Shown here: positions 34,845-42,165 of the stretch, piece by piece
Layout: each line of letters starts with the position of its first letter
Numbering within the stretch: position 1 is the stretch's first letter
Assembly (NCBI GenBank): GCA_905478195.1
Contig: CAJQHM010000030.1
Span: 1 to 42,165 of the forward strand
Length of the DNA stretch: 42,165 nt
DNA from: an uncultured Pseudomonadales bacterium
Lineage (GTDB): Bacteria > Pseudomonadota > Gammaproteobacteria > Pseudomonadales > Pseudohongiellaceae
Direction of reading: 5' to 3'
The notes under the pieces: generated by a model
The model's input: only the letters and a program-made list of their open reading frames with translations
What the model was told of the DNA's origin: nothing
Databases searched by the model: none
Translations under genes and position numbers: made by a program

Positions 34845-36548
34845 TTAGGGCGAGATAGTATTGAATGCTTCGACTTGATCAGGATAACGGGCGTAACCTA
34901 CTTCCTCTTCCAGAATCACTACACCGTTAGTCTGCGCATAATCATTGAAGGTATTTACTAATGAATCCCTAAGCGCAGTTGAAGTTCCGCTCAGGTCATT
35001 TGTTTCGCCAGGGTCTTGCTGAATATCGAATAATTGCCAGTCATCGGATTCCCAATTCCAAAGTAATTTAAAATTGTCGCTCCATACCGCCTTGTTGCCA
35101 TAAGTCTCCATAGCGAGATGGGGGCGGATGGCATTAGTATTGCCCAGGCCGGTAAGTTGTGCTGTAGCTGATTGGCCTTGCATCTCAAAGTTCGGGTTCG
35201 ACGCTACTTCAGAAAAGGCCATCAGAGTGGGAGCTATGTCCATAATGGACATCAATGACTGCATCTTTCTATTAGATTCAATACGGCCCGGATAGCTGAA
35301 AATTGCGGGTACTCTGACACCGCCCTCACCCAGAAAACTTTTGTATTGACTAAGAGGCCCGGCACTGACGTGCGCCCAACCTCGGCTGGATGTGACGTAA
35401 GAGTTAACGCGGCCCATATTTTCATAGGATTGATCGAAGCGCTCCGGCAGCCAAGACTGATTATCTGCTAATCCAAACTCAATATTATTGCCCTCAGGCC
35501 CATTGTCTGAGAGAAAGACAATCAGCGTATTGTCATACTGACCCGATGCCTTGAGATATGCCACCAGTCGACCAATCTGGTCATCCATAAACGCAATCAT
35601 CGCGGCATAGAGTTCCATGCGTCGTGCCTCTACCCTTCGCTCCGCGCTGCTGAGATCATTCCAGGAGCCCAGAGCTAATGGCAAGGGTGCCGCGGTGAAG
35701 TCCTGGGGAATCAGGCCAAGTTGCTTTGCAGAATCCGTGCGACGTTCGCGAATTGTCTCCCAGCCCTCGTCATAGGCTCCGCTAAAACGGTCAAGCCAAC
35801 CCGCTGGGACTTGCAATGGCCAGTGAGGCGCAGTGAAAGCCAAATAGCCAAAGAAAGGACGTGCATCCTCAGATTCTCGATCATCTAAATAGCTGATAAC
35901 TTTGTTCACATAAAATTCACTGGAATAAAAATCGTTGGGAAGCTCGTCGACGGGTTCTCCATTGTCAAAATAAGATGCAACGGCAGCTGCCGATGTCTGA
36001 CCTGCAGCGTCTGCGAAGTGACTGGCACCACCTTCTTGCAGATAAAATGCCTTCTGAAACCCGCGTGCATAGGGAGTGGCTTCGGCGGCGCTGCCTTGAT
36101 GCCATTTGCCGGTCATGAAAGTGTAGTAGTCCGAATTAGAAAACTGATTAACAAAGGAATTAATATTGTCTGGCCAGTTACCACTGTAACCAGGTTGCCC
36201 GCGTAAAACGGGTAAGCGGTTAGCTGCAGATGGGTTGATGCCAAAACCTACCTGATGACTGTCCATGCCGCTCAGTAACATTGAGCGTGAAGGTGCGCAG
36301 GTCGCGTTAGCATAAAAGTTGGTGAGTAATGCCCCAGAACGTGCTAGAGCATCGATATTCGGAGTTGGAATTTCACTGCCATAAATACCCAGGTCACTGT
36401 AACCAAGATCATCTGCAACGATCAGCAGTACATTCGGTTTAACCCACGAGGCAGTTGAGTTGTCAGAATTGGGTTCACTGCAACCGAATAATGCCGCACA
36501 CACCGTGAGTAACATCGCGCGGCTGACAAGTCTTTGGTAGAGGTTCAT
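34845..36548 (-). CDS. arylsulfatase, S1 family, lipoprotein
   Basis: A 567-residue sulfatase. The formylglycine motif is C84-A-P-S-R (NATCAPSRSMLLSG). Calcium ligands D46 and D47 are in LLIVADDLGYSDLG, and a later FLSDNGPEGNN supplies the second pair. The N-terminus is a lipoprotein signal with LFGC (Cys23), placing it at the cell envelope. Activity needs a formylglycine-generating enzyme encoded elsewhere. It lies 50 bases upstream of hpaE on the same strand, so it may release phenolic compounds from sulfate esters to feed the ring-cleavage genes; this is inference. The ribosome site is weak. Confidence 0.92.
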   Translation of the reverse strand: MNLYQRLVSRAMLLTVCAALFGCSEPNSDNSTASWVKPNVLLIVADDLGYSDLGIYGSEIPTPNIDALARSGALLTNFYANATCAPSRSMLLSGMDSHQVGFGINPSAANRLPVLRGQPGYSGNWPDNINSFVNQFSNSDYYTFMTGKWHQGSAAEATPYARGFQKAFYLQEGGASHFADAAGQTSAAAVASYFDNGEPVDELPNDFYSSEFYVNKVISYLDDRESEDARPFFGYLAFTAPHWPLQVPAGWLDRFSGAYDEGWETIRERRTDSAKQLGLIPQDFTAAPLPLALGSWNDLSSAERRVEARRMELYAAMIAFMDDQIGRLVAYLKASGQYDNTLIVFLSDNGPEGNNIEFGLADNQSWLPERFDQSYENMGRVNSYVTSSRGWAHVSAGPLSQYKSFLGEGGVRVPAIFSYPGRIESNRKMQSLMSIMDIAPTLMAFSEVASNPNFEMQGQSATAQLTGLGNTNAIRPHLAMETYGNKAVWSDNFKLLWNWESDDWQLFDIQQDPGETNDLSGTSTALRDSLVNTFNDYAQTNGVVILEEEVGYARYPDQVEAFNTISP

Positions 36549-36636
36549 AGATAAAACTGGTAGTTTTCACGAGTCATAATAGTTACAAATTCCAGCAGTA
36601 ATTACTATGTAATTTTGGTCTATTTTGGGACTATTG

Positions 36637-36822
36637 TTAGCAGTTATTTAGCCGATCATTCCCTCGAGCATACACTGGACAAGGGTAGTCTGGAGTGGCA
36701 ATACCCATCACTGTGCCGATAGTTTGATCGCTTAACAGGCCAGCTTCCAGGATTCTAAATTTTCCGCTAGCAAAACAATCCACATTAGTGCGCGCTAGCC
36801 GAAGCTTCTCGTCGACTGGTTG
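36637..36822 (-). pseudogene. possible C-terminal remnant of an unidentified protein
   Basis: A 61-codon stop-to-stop frame with convincing protein-like composition: EKLRLARTNVDCFASGKFRI, LEAGLLSDQTIGTVMGIATP and DYPCPVYARGND before a TAA. There is no plausible start near its beginning; the first GTG and ATG lie within it. It sits upstream of the sulfatase on the same strand. I cannot name the family. Chance is possible. Confidence 0.3.
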
Positions 36823-36969
36823 TTAGGGAATTGACGATCTCAGGCAGGATTAACTCTGAGATGAATCCCTACGCTATCAAACAATGAGAGCTCCCCGTCA
36901 GCGATTCAAGTTACTCTAAATTTCTAGATAGTGAGAATCCAAAATCTAATACTGCGCGTAATAAAAAGT

Positions 36970-37410
36970 ATGGATCTTATCGCACTATTACAAGGTATAA
37001 GTATTTTGTTGCTGGCACTTCTCTTTGGCTCAATGGTGTTCTTCTCATTTGCCATGGCGCCGCTAATTTTCATCAAGTTAGACATTGAAGTGGCCGGGCC
37101 CTTTGTGCGCGCTGTTTTCCCCTGGTACTACTTGCTGATTATTACGCTTGGCGCAATCAGCTGCCTGTTACTGGTAAATTTTGCTCCACTCAATTCTGGC
37201 CTGATGGTATTAGTCACTGCGTCTGCTATTTATTGCCGACAAATGCTTATGCCCAGCATCAATGACTACAGCGATCGTTCGAAGGCGGGCGAGAGAGGAG
37301 TAAGCAAGATTTTTGACCGGCTACACAAGCGCTCGGAGGTGATGAATGGCCTACAACTACTCGCTGTTTTTGCCGTATTGGTGCATCTGGCGTTCACTCA
37401 CTTTTCTTGA
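36970..37410 (+). CDS. DUF4149-family membrane protein
   Basis: A small inner-membrane protein of 146 residues with four hydrophobic segments. [20 protein letters not shown] and [16 protein letters not shown] are the DUF4149/TMEM205-like signature. A GTG at 36931 would extend it by 13 residues; ATG 36970 fits the family's N-terminus. The function of the family is unknown. Its 3' end overlaps the convergent DUF2256 gene by 17 bases. Confidence 0.85.
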   Translation: MDLIALLQGISILLLALLFGSMVFFSFAMAPLIFIKLDIEVAGPFVRAVFPWYYLLIITLGAISCLLLVNFAPLNSGLMVLVTASAIYCRQMLMPSINDYSDRSKAGERGVSKIFDRLHKRSEVMNGLQLLAVFAVLVHLAFTHFS

Positions 37411-37567
37411 TCTCAAGCGCAAGATCGGTATCTTTCTTGTTGCGCCTGCACCCCTGTGAACAGTAGAGAACATTATCCCAATCCCGCTTCCATTTTTTAC
37501 GCCAATTAAAAGACCGCCTGCACACAATACAAACTCTGGATGGTAGTTGCGGTTTACCGTGGCTCAT
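37394..37567 (-). CDS. DUF2256 zinc-ribbon-like small protein
   Basis: 57 residues with the family pattern [18 protein letters not shown], then YCSQGCR: two CxxC-like pairs that could bind zinc. DUF2256 genes often accompany cryptochrome/photolyase genes, and here the start lies 4 bases after the Cry-DASH stop. The frame extends upstream to 37654, but ATG 37567 gives the normal family N-terminus. Molecular role unknown. Confidence 0.85.
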   Translation of the reverse strand: MSHGKPQLPSRVCIVCRRSFNWRKKWKRDWDNVLYCSQGCRRNKKDTDLALEIKKSE

Positions 37568-37571
37568 ATTG

Positions 37572-38870
37572 CTATAAATTGCTGTTTCTAGAGTCTTCAG
37601 GTAACGGTGATTCATTACCATTCCAGTGGCGTTGATAACGGCCGTCCCCATCATAGATCTGAGCCTGCTTGAGAATATTAAAGTGCCTACCTCCGCGGGG
37701 GTCAGCGCCTACACCGGCAATGTACTGCCAGTTGCCCCAATTAACTGCCGTGTCATAGTCAATCAACTGCTGTTGAAACCAGGCCGCACCATATCGCCAA
37801 TCCAGTTTAAGCTCGTTGATAAGACAGCTAGCCACAATTTGTCGCCCCCGATTTGACAGGTATCCGGTAGCCAAGAGTTCGCGCATACAGGCATTCACCA
37901 GGGGATATGGAGTGTTGCCCTTACACCACATGGAAAAGCGTTCTGGGGAGAAGTCAGTTAAGGGCTGGCGCTTTAACACACCACCAAATTCAAATAAGTC
38001 AGGGCCAAGTTGCAAGCCTAACCACTGAAAATATTCTCGCCAGAGAAGTTCAACAAACAGCCAATGGGTCGACTCGTTGCTACCCTTCTCGGCTTCAAAC
38101 TCGTTAAGGCGTTGTACCACTCTTCGCACTGAAAGACTTCCGGAGTTCAGCCAAGGCGACAACTTCGACGAATTCTCCCAACCGTCTATCTCGTTGCGCG
38201 TTTGTTTATAGGTCAGCGGTAGGTCGCTATTCAGGTAAGTTACCAAATGCTCATTGGCCGCCGCTTCTCCTCCCTTGAATTGGCCACCCTCGAAGTCACT
38301 CCCATCGCACGCCAGCGATTCTGAGACCAGACCTGAGCCTGTAGTGGACTGCCTCGGCATTGTAGTGACAGCATTCATCGGCAGATTGATAGCAACGCTT
38401 TCCACCTGGCGGCGGAATTTAGAATAGGTTTCTGGCAGATTCCCAAGATCAAAAGGAAGCTGAGCCTCTGATAACAGGGTATAACCTTCATACTGCTCTA
38501 TTAGCAGTTCGGGTGCTACAACCTTGATTTCAGCCAGCATCTGATTGGACTCGGAAGAAAACCGGCGGGAACAGACGAGTCGATTCGCGGCAAGCCGCTC
38601 GGCTAGCCGTGGCAAAAAACGCTCAGGGGCTTCATAGGCTACAAGCAAGCGTTGTCCCATCGATTGCACACTTCGATCGAAATCCTGAAGAGCCTGTCTG
38701 AGAAAGCTCCAACGATGAATTCCAAGCGTGGGCAGCTTATATCTTCCGGTTTCAAACCAGCGGGGATCGACACAGTATACGAGGTCTAACGAGTCGCTTT
38801 TGCATGCAGCTAGAAGCGCAGGATTGTCATCAATGCGAAGGTCGTTACCGAGCCAGTAGATAGTATTCAT
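37572..38870 (-). CDS. cryptochrome DASH
   Basis: A 432-residue cryptochrome/photolyase-family flavoprotein. The N-terminal antenna domain begins [19 protein letters not shown]. The C-terminal FAD domain contains [20 protein letters not shown] and the DASH hallmark [24 protein letters not shown] proteins repair cyclobutane dimers in single-stranded DNA and may sense blue light. Probably co-transcribed with DUF2256. Fits a sunlit-surface lifestyle with the proteorhodopsin. Confidence 0.95.
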   Translation of the reverse strand: MNTIYWLGNDLRIDDNPALLAACKSDSLDLVYCVDPRWFETGRYKLPTLGIHRWSFLRQALQDFDRSVQSMGQRLLVAYEAPERFLPRLAERLAANRLVCSRRFSSESNQMLAEIKVVAPELLIEQYEGYTLLSEAQLPFDLGNLPETYSKFRRQVESVAINLPMNAVTTMPRQSTTGSGLVSESLACDGSDFEGGQFKGGEAAANEHLVTYLNSDLPLTYKQTRNEIDGWENSSKLSPWLNSGSLSVRRVVQRLNEFEAEKGSNESTHWLFVELLWREYFQWLGLQLGPDLFEFGGVLKRQPLTDFSPERFSMWCKGNTPYPLVNACMRELLATGYLSNRGRQIVASCLINELKLDWRYGAAWFQQQLIDYDTAVNWGNWQYIAGVGADPRGGRHFNILKQAQIYDGDGRYQRHWNGNESPLPEDSRNSNL

Positions 38871-38907
38871 ATTGTTACCCTTGGCACAAAAGTTAACCCT
38901 TAATCTT

Positions 38908-38924
38908 GTATTGACAAGTTAATC
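38908..38924 (-). mobile_element. IS6 terminal repeat, solo or heavily decayed copy
   Basis: GTATTGACAAGTTAATC matches the terminal sequence of the other IS6 copies. A short stretch after it (GCCTTTTCCCCAAAATGC near 38972) may be eroded transposase 3' end. No partner end is visible. Confidence 0.6.
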
Positions 38925-39056
38925 ATTCTAGCCGGCAAGAACTAACCCAAATCCGACTGACCAGTGCTAAGGCCTTTTCCCCAAAATGCCAGCGCATTCT
39001 TCCTAGAATTCTAATGAATTCCTACCACATCAAGCCATTCAGGTTTTAGCTCGGTG

Positions 39057-39226
39057 TTCGGTCAGAGGAACGGTTTGAAGGTCTGCCAATCACGCGGCTC
39101 GGTCGACTATCCGACCCCAGGTAGGTCCGGAAGCGGTTCAGTTTCAATGAACAAAATGAATACCGCAGAAGTAAACTCACTGGAATTCTTCAGCTTACTC
39201 GTGACTCGCAGTCTCCGCTCCACTGC
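39057..39226 (+). repeat. element-end repeat, copy 2 (precedes a tRNA 3' half)
   Basis: Counterpart of 13227-13393, with the same ordered landmarks (TTCGGTCAG, CTCGGTC, CCGACCCCAGG, GGTCCGGAAG, GGAATTCTTCA, CACTGC) and nearly the same spacing. More diverged and less hairpin-rich than copy 1. Confidence 0.65.
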
Positions 39227-39264
39227 CTCATAATCCGTTTGTCTGGGGTTCGAGTCCCTGCGGG
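39227..39264 (+). repeat. tRNA 3'-half fragment, att-like copy 3
   Basis: Matches positions 1-38 of the window with two substitutions, starting at the anticodon loop CTCATAA. It then departs before the acceptor end (GAATACT instead of CCCACCA). CACTGC precedes it, as in copy 2. Confidence 0.75.
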
Positions 39265-39562
39265 AATACTACTTCCCCTTATATTTCAGTGTGTTATGAT
39301 TCGCAGCGTCTGGCTATGCGTTCGCGCGGTCCGTTGGCTCCTTGCCCCTTAGCTACCTAGCCGAGAATCCCACTTGATTTTTGGATATATTATAGTAGTT
39401 TCACAGCGTAGCTAGAATTGGACAACCGTCAATAGTACATATCAAAAGTAGTGGCGGAACAAGCCCAAGAGTAAATATTGAAAAGTAGCCGCGTCATCGC
39501 AACCAGTTATCAGGTCATTGAATTCACGACATTTCTATCTATCAGGTTAAGCGAAGGATCAA
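39265..39562. other. intergenic region right of the third tRNA fragment, no gene seen
   Basis: No coding frame or strong hairpin. If the island model is right, this is either core-genome flank or the start of a further element. Confidence 0.35.
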
Positions 39563-39646
39563 ATGACTAAATTGGATGCTCAGATCGATAACGACATCAT
39601 AGACTTGGAAGAGATTCTCGAGGTCATGGTGGCAGCGCTGAATTAG
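39563..39646 (+). CDS. possible 27-residue small protein upstream of the PilZ gene
   Basis: ATG at 39563 has a good ribosome site (AAGGA, 4 bases away) and encodes an acidic peptide (MTKLDAQIDNDIIDLEE, then ILEVMVAALN) ending in TAG. It is in the same frame as the PilZ gene, only 24 bases ahead of it. It may be a genuine small or leader peptide, or the original N-terminus of the PilZ protein separated by a stop mutation. Length alone cannot settle it. Confidence 0.4.
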   Translation: MTKLDAQIDNDIIDLEEILEVMVAALN

Positions 39647-39670
39647 AAATGGGATCTCAGCTGCTTGTCG

Positions 39671-40294
39671 ATGCCGAAAAAACGTCTTTCTTCTTTACCC
39701 GTTAAATTAATCGACTTAAATGCTGGTGCAAGAGAGATGACTGTGGATACCCAAGGGGCAGAACTGGCGATAGGGACTCATTTCTTTCGCGCTCAAACAG
39801 GCGGCATGTCTTACACTTTCAAAACCCGATTAATCAAGCGGGGTGGCGATAAAGATTCACCCGACGAAACGTCTTACTATCAGTTTAAGTATCCGAATTT
39901 GATTCGCTTCTCACAATTAAGGGATTCGGTCCGGATTGGCCTCGATGACTGGCAAGACATTCAGGCATCGTTCTTCATGGAAGACGCGATACAACTTCAA
40001 GGCGAGGTTGTCGATATTTCTACAACTGGCACAAAGATCAAATTCGAGAAAGACTTTGACACCAAAGCAAAGCACTCAAATTCAATAGCAGACTGTCAGT
40101 TACTGTTGCCGGATGGCTCACTAGTCTTAACGCGAACACAGATAGTTGGCACCGTATACGATGAAGCCAAGGACATTAGTTATGTTCGCTGCAAATACCT
40201 TGGCTTGAATCAATATGACGAAAAGAGTTTAGAGCTATTGATAAGTGAACGCGTGGATGAATTAGACCATGCGAAGTTGGTGGGTTTAAGGTAA
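39671..40294 (+). CDS. PilZ-domain (YcgR-like) c-di-GMP-binding protein
   Basis: About 207 residues. An N-terminal YcgR-N-like beta domain leads through QFKYPNLIRFSQ to the PilZ signature: RxxxR as RDSVR, and (D/N)xSxxG as VVDISTTGTKI. These residues bind cyclic di-GMP. Such proteins tune motility, secretion or exopolysaccharide. TTG at 39665 is an alternative start; neither has a strong ribosome site, which leaves the relation to the small upstream frame open. Confidence 0.8.
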   Translation: MPKKRLSSLPVKLIDLNAGAREMTVDTQGAELAIGTHFFRAQTGGMSYTFKTRLIKRGGDKDSPDETSYYQFKYPNLIRFSQLRDSVRIGLDDWQDIQASFFMEDAIQLQGEVVDISTTGTKIKFEKDFDTKAKHSNSIADCQLLLPDGSLVLTRTQIVGTVYDEAKDISYVRCKYLGLNQYDEKSLELLISERVDELDHAKLVGLR

Positions 40295-40300
40295 TTAAGC

Positions 40301-40624
40301 GTTATTGACAAGATAAGCCTATAAATTCGCGAGAAACTCCGATTAAACCTTTCCATATTGCCACCACTCCCGCCAAGCCTCTAGACCACTCAGACTACAA
40401 TTTCGATACTCCTTGGCATCACTAAATCTGATTCCCCCCCATCCCCCCACAGATCAAACCAAAGCGCCTTTATGATGACTCTATCTAGCTATGCCTGACA
40501 AACATTTCGGTGCTTGCCGAGCATTCTGCCAGGAGAGGATATCGCTGTGGATCGGGAGAACTTGTAGATATTTGGCTGGGTCACTTATCAGATACCGGCA
40601 GATTAGGTGTTGATTTGTCAGCAC
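40301..40624 (-). mobile_element. IS6-derived decayed element
   Basis: The left part GTTATTGACAAGATAAG and following sequence (CCGATTAAACCTTTCCATAT, TTGCCACCACTCCCGCCAAG) align with 8371-8445. The right end TGTTGATTTGTCAGCAC resembles the right terminus at 16730. The interior is lost and unrecognisable, and it contains a C run near 40433. Confidence 0.65.
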
Positions 40625-40662
40625 TGACAGAAAACCATATCGGGCTAGCGCTCTAAGCCAGA

Positions 40663-42165
40663 TTAGGCAATCGGTGTGCGCGGAGACACTGCCGCCGGGT
40701 CCGTCCTTAGTTCTAGAATAGTGGATTTTTCAGAGGATTGTGCACGGGCAAATGCAGCTTCAAAATCTTGCGTAACGGTGACCACTTCGCCATTGCACCC
40801 ATAGCAAGTTGCAAGGGCCGCAAAATCAGGATTGAACATTGTTGTGGCCGACGGGCGATCGGGATAGTCACGCTGCTGATGCATGCGAATTGTTCCGTAG
40901 ACACCATTGTTGACCACGATGACAATTATTTTTGCACCGTATTGAAACGCTGTACCAAATTCCTGCATTGTCATCTGAAAGCAGCCATCCCCAGCGAGAC
41001 AGACCACCTCTCTGTCTGGATGATTTAATTTGGCAGCAACGGCCGCAGGAAGACCATAGCCCATGGAGCCGGAGGTTGGCGCAAGTTGGGTTCGGTAGGA
41101 TTTGTAACAGAAATAGCGATGCAACCAAGCCGCGTAATTTCCGGCACCGTTGGTAATAATTGCATCATCAGCTAAGACCTTGGAAAGATGATGGATGACC
41201 TTCTCCATCTTCACTGCACCTGGAGTCGGTGACGGCTCTTGCCAAGCCTCATAACTCTTTCGCGCGACAACCGGCGATTGCTTAGCCATCCCCTCTGTCA
41301 GGCCAACGGCGCGGGCCAAAAAATCAGCTGCACGACAGGCTAGTCCCACCGCAGGTCGATAGACTCGACCTATTTCATCTGCATCCGCGTGAATATGAAT
41401 TAGGCTCTGCTTAGGGTTTGGTACGTCAAAAAGGCTATAGCCGCTCGACGTCATCTCGCCCAAACGCGCGCCTAAAACCAAAAGGCAATCAGAGTTTCGC
41501 ACTTGCTCTGTAAGCGCAGGGTTAGGCGCGATTGCAACATCGCCAACATAATTTGGGTGTCTATTATCCAGGTAGTCCTGACATCTGAAAGATGCCCCGA
41601 CGGGCAAGCCGAGTGCTGCTGCAAACTCCCCAAGGTTATGCGCCGCCTCTGCGCTCCAGGTACTGCCTCCGACAATTACAAAGGGGCGTTGAGCGCTTGT
41701 CAGACGATCAATCACCTCACCGACCACCTCATCGCAAACCATTTGCCGGGCCGGATTGGCCGGGAGGGCATCTAGTACATCTGCCGCCGCCGATAGCATA
41801 TCTTCGGGAAGCGATAAAACCACTGGCCCTGGACGCCCCGATACCGCGACATGAAATGCGCGTGAGACATATTCGGGAATGCGGTCAATGCGGTCAATTT
41901 CAGCAGCCCATTTAGCCAGTGGTGCATACATTTGCCGATAATCAAGTTCTTGGAAAGCCTCCCTATCACGCTGATCGCTTGCCACTTGCCCCACAAAAAG
42001 GATCATTGGCGTACTATCCTGAAAAGCGACATGAACTCCTGCAGAAGCATTGGTAGCCCCCGGCCCCCGCGTTACAAACGCGACTCCCGGCGTTCCAGTC
42101 AGCTTGCCATGCGCTTCAGCCATCATCGCAACGCCACCTTCCTGACGCCCAACAATTGTCTCTAT
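40663..42165 (-). CDS. thiamine-diphosphate-dependent enzyme (acetolactate synthase-like), 5' end outside window
   Basis: A POX/ILVB-type ThDP enzyme; the frame runs off the window edge, with 500 codons visible. The N-terminal domain shows IVGRQEGGVAMMAEA, with the cofactor-activating Glu, then FVTRGPGATNASAGVHVAFQ. The ThDP/Mg2+ motif is GDGCFQMTMQEFGTAFQYGA ending in NNGVYG. Members include acetolactate synthase, oxalyl-CoA decarboxylase and others; no ilvN-like small subunit follows, so a catabolic role is possible. An ATG at 42126 is internal to the conserved region and is not the true start. Confidence 0.88.
   Translation of the reverse strand: METIVGRQEGGVAMMAEAHGKLTGTPGVAFVTRGPGATNASAGVHVAFQDSTPMILFVGQVASDQRDREAFQELDYRQMYAPLAKWAAEIDRIDRIPEYVSRAFHVAVSGRPGPVVLSLPEDMLSAAADVLDALPANPARQMVCDEVVGEVIDRLTSAQRPFVIVGGSTWSAEAAHNLGEFAAALGLPVGASFRCQDYLDNRHPNYVGDVAIAPNPALTEQVRNSDCLLVLGARLGEMTSSGYSLFDVPNPKQSLIHIHADADEIGRVYRPAVGLACRAADFLARAVGLTEGMAKQSPVVARKSYEAWQEPSPTPGAVKMEKVIHHLSKVLADDAIITNGAGNYAAWLHRYFCYKSYRTQLAPTSGSMGYGLPAAVAAKLNHPDREVVCLAGDGCFQMTMQEFGTAFQYGAKIIVIVVNNGVYGTIRMHQQRDYPDRPSATTMFNPDFAALATCYGCNGEVVTVTQDFEAAFARAQSSEKSTILELRTDPAAVSPRTPIA

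Noticed and set aside
40663-42126. ATG at 42126 as the start of the ThDP enzyme
   Set aside because: Conserved cofactor-domain sequence (IVGRQEGGVA) continues in frame to the window edge, so the gene is cut.

Overview
The window looks like a stretch of chromosome from an aerobic marine gammaproteobacterium. The evidence is a green-type proteorhodopsin with a full retinal pathway, Na+-dependent transporters (NhaC and NSS types), a lipoprotein arylsulfatase, a meta-cleavage aromatic pathway and a DASH cryptochrome with its DUF2256 partner. A genus cannot be named from sequence alone. The window opens inside a CAT-anticodon tRNA and ends inside a thiamine-diphosphate enzyme, so both ends are cut.

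Layout. (1) 1-8260: tRNA 3' half, proteorhodopsin (minus strand), then a divergent, tightly packed plus-strand operon crtE-crtI-crtB-crtY-blh-fni. It makes GGPP, phytoene, lycopene, beta-carotene and finally retinal for the pump. A tRNA-Met follows. (2) 8371-9307: a truncated IS6-type transposase, a 90-bp MITE-like hairpin and an inverted IS6 fragment. (3) 9396-12424: minus-strand operon of Gfo/Idh/MocA oxidoreductase, aldo/keto reductase and TauD-like dioxygenase. (4) 12790-16730: an IS6 relic, an element-end repeat fused to a second tRNA 3' half, and a 2.6-kb cassette bounded by about 57-bp inverted repeats. The cassette carries a PrnB-like heme protein and a kynureninase-like PLP enzyme. 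Another IS6 relic follows. (5) 16804-18838: SDR of dienoyl-CoA-reductase type, hotdog thioesterase, glutathione transferase. (6) 19136-27350: NhaC antiporter coupled to a Cys/Met-type PLP lyase, a solute-binding lipoprotein, an NSS symporter, a TPR protein and a Tat-exported LD-carboxypeptidase. (7) 27408-36548: an NRAMP-like transporter without the DPGN motif, and genes of homoprotocatechuate-type meta-cleavage (hpaH- and hpaI-like on plus; hpaE-, hpaD- and FAH-like plus a PanE-like gene on minus) led by an arylsulfatase. (8) 36970-38870: DUF4149 membrane protein, DUF2256 and Cry-DASH. (9) 38908-42165: an IS6 end, a second copy of the element-end repeat with a third tRNA 3' half, a PilZ protein, another IS6 relic and the partial ThDP enzyme.

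The main structural observation is that the same tRNA 3' half, starting exactly at the anticodon loop, occurs three times in direct orientation (1, 13394, 39227). The last two copies are preceded by the same roughly 170-bp sequence. This is what tandem integrations at one tRNA site would leave. It would place the proteorhodopsin/carotenoid cluster in one island and the PrnB-like cassette at the edge of the next, although no integrase gene remains in the window. At least eight decayed IS6 footprints mark the same accessory character.
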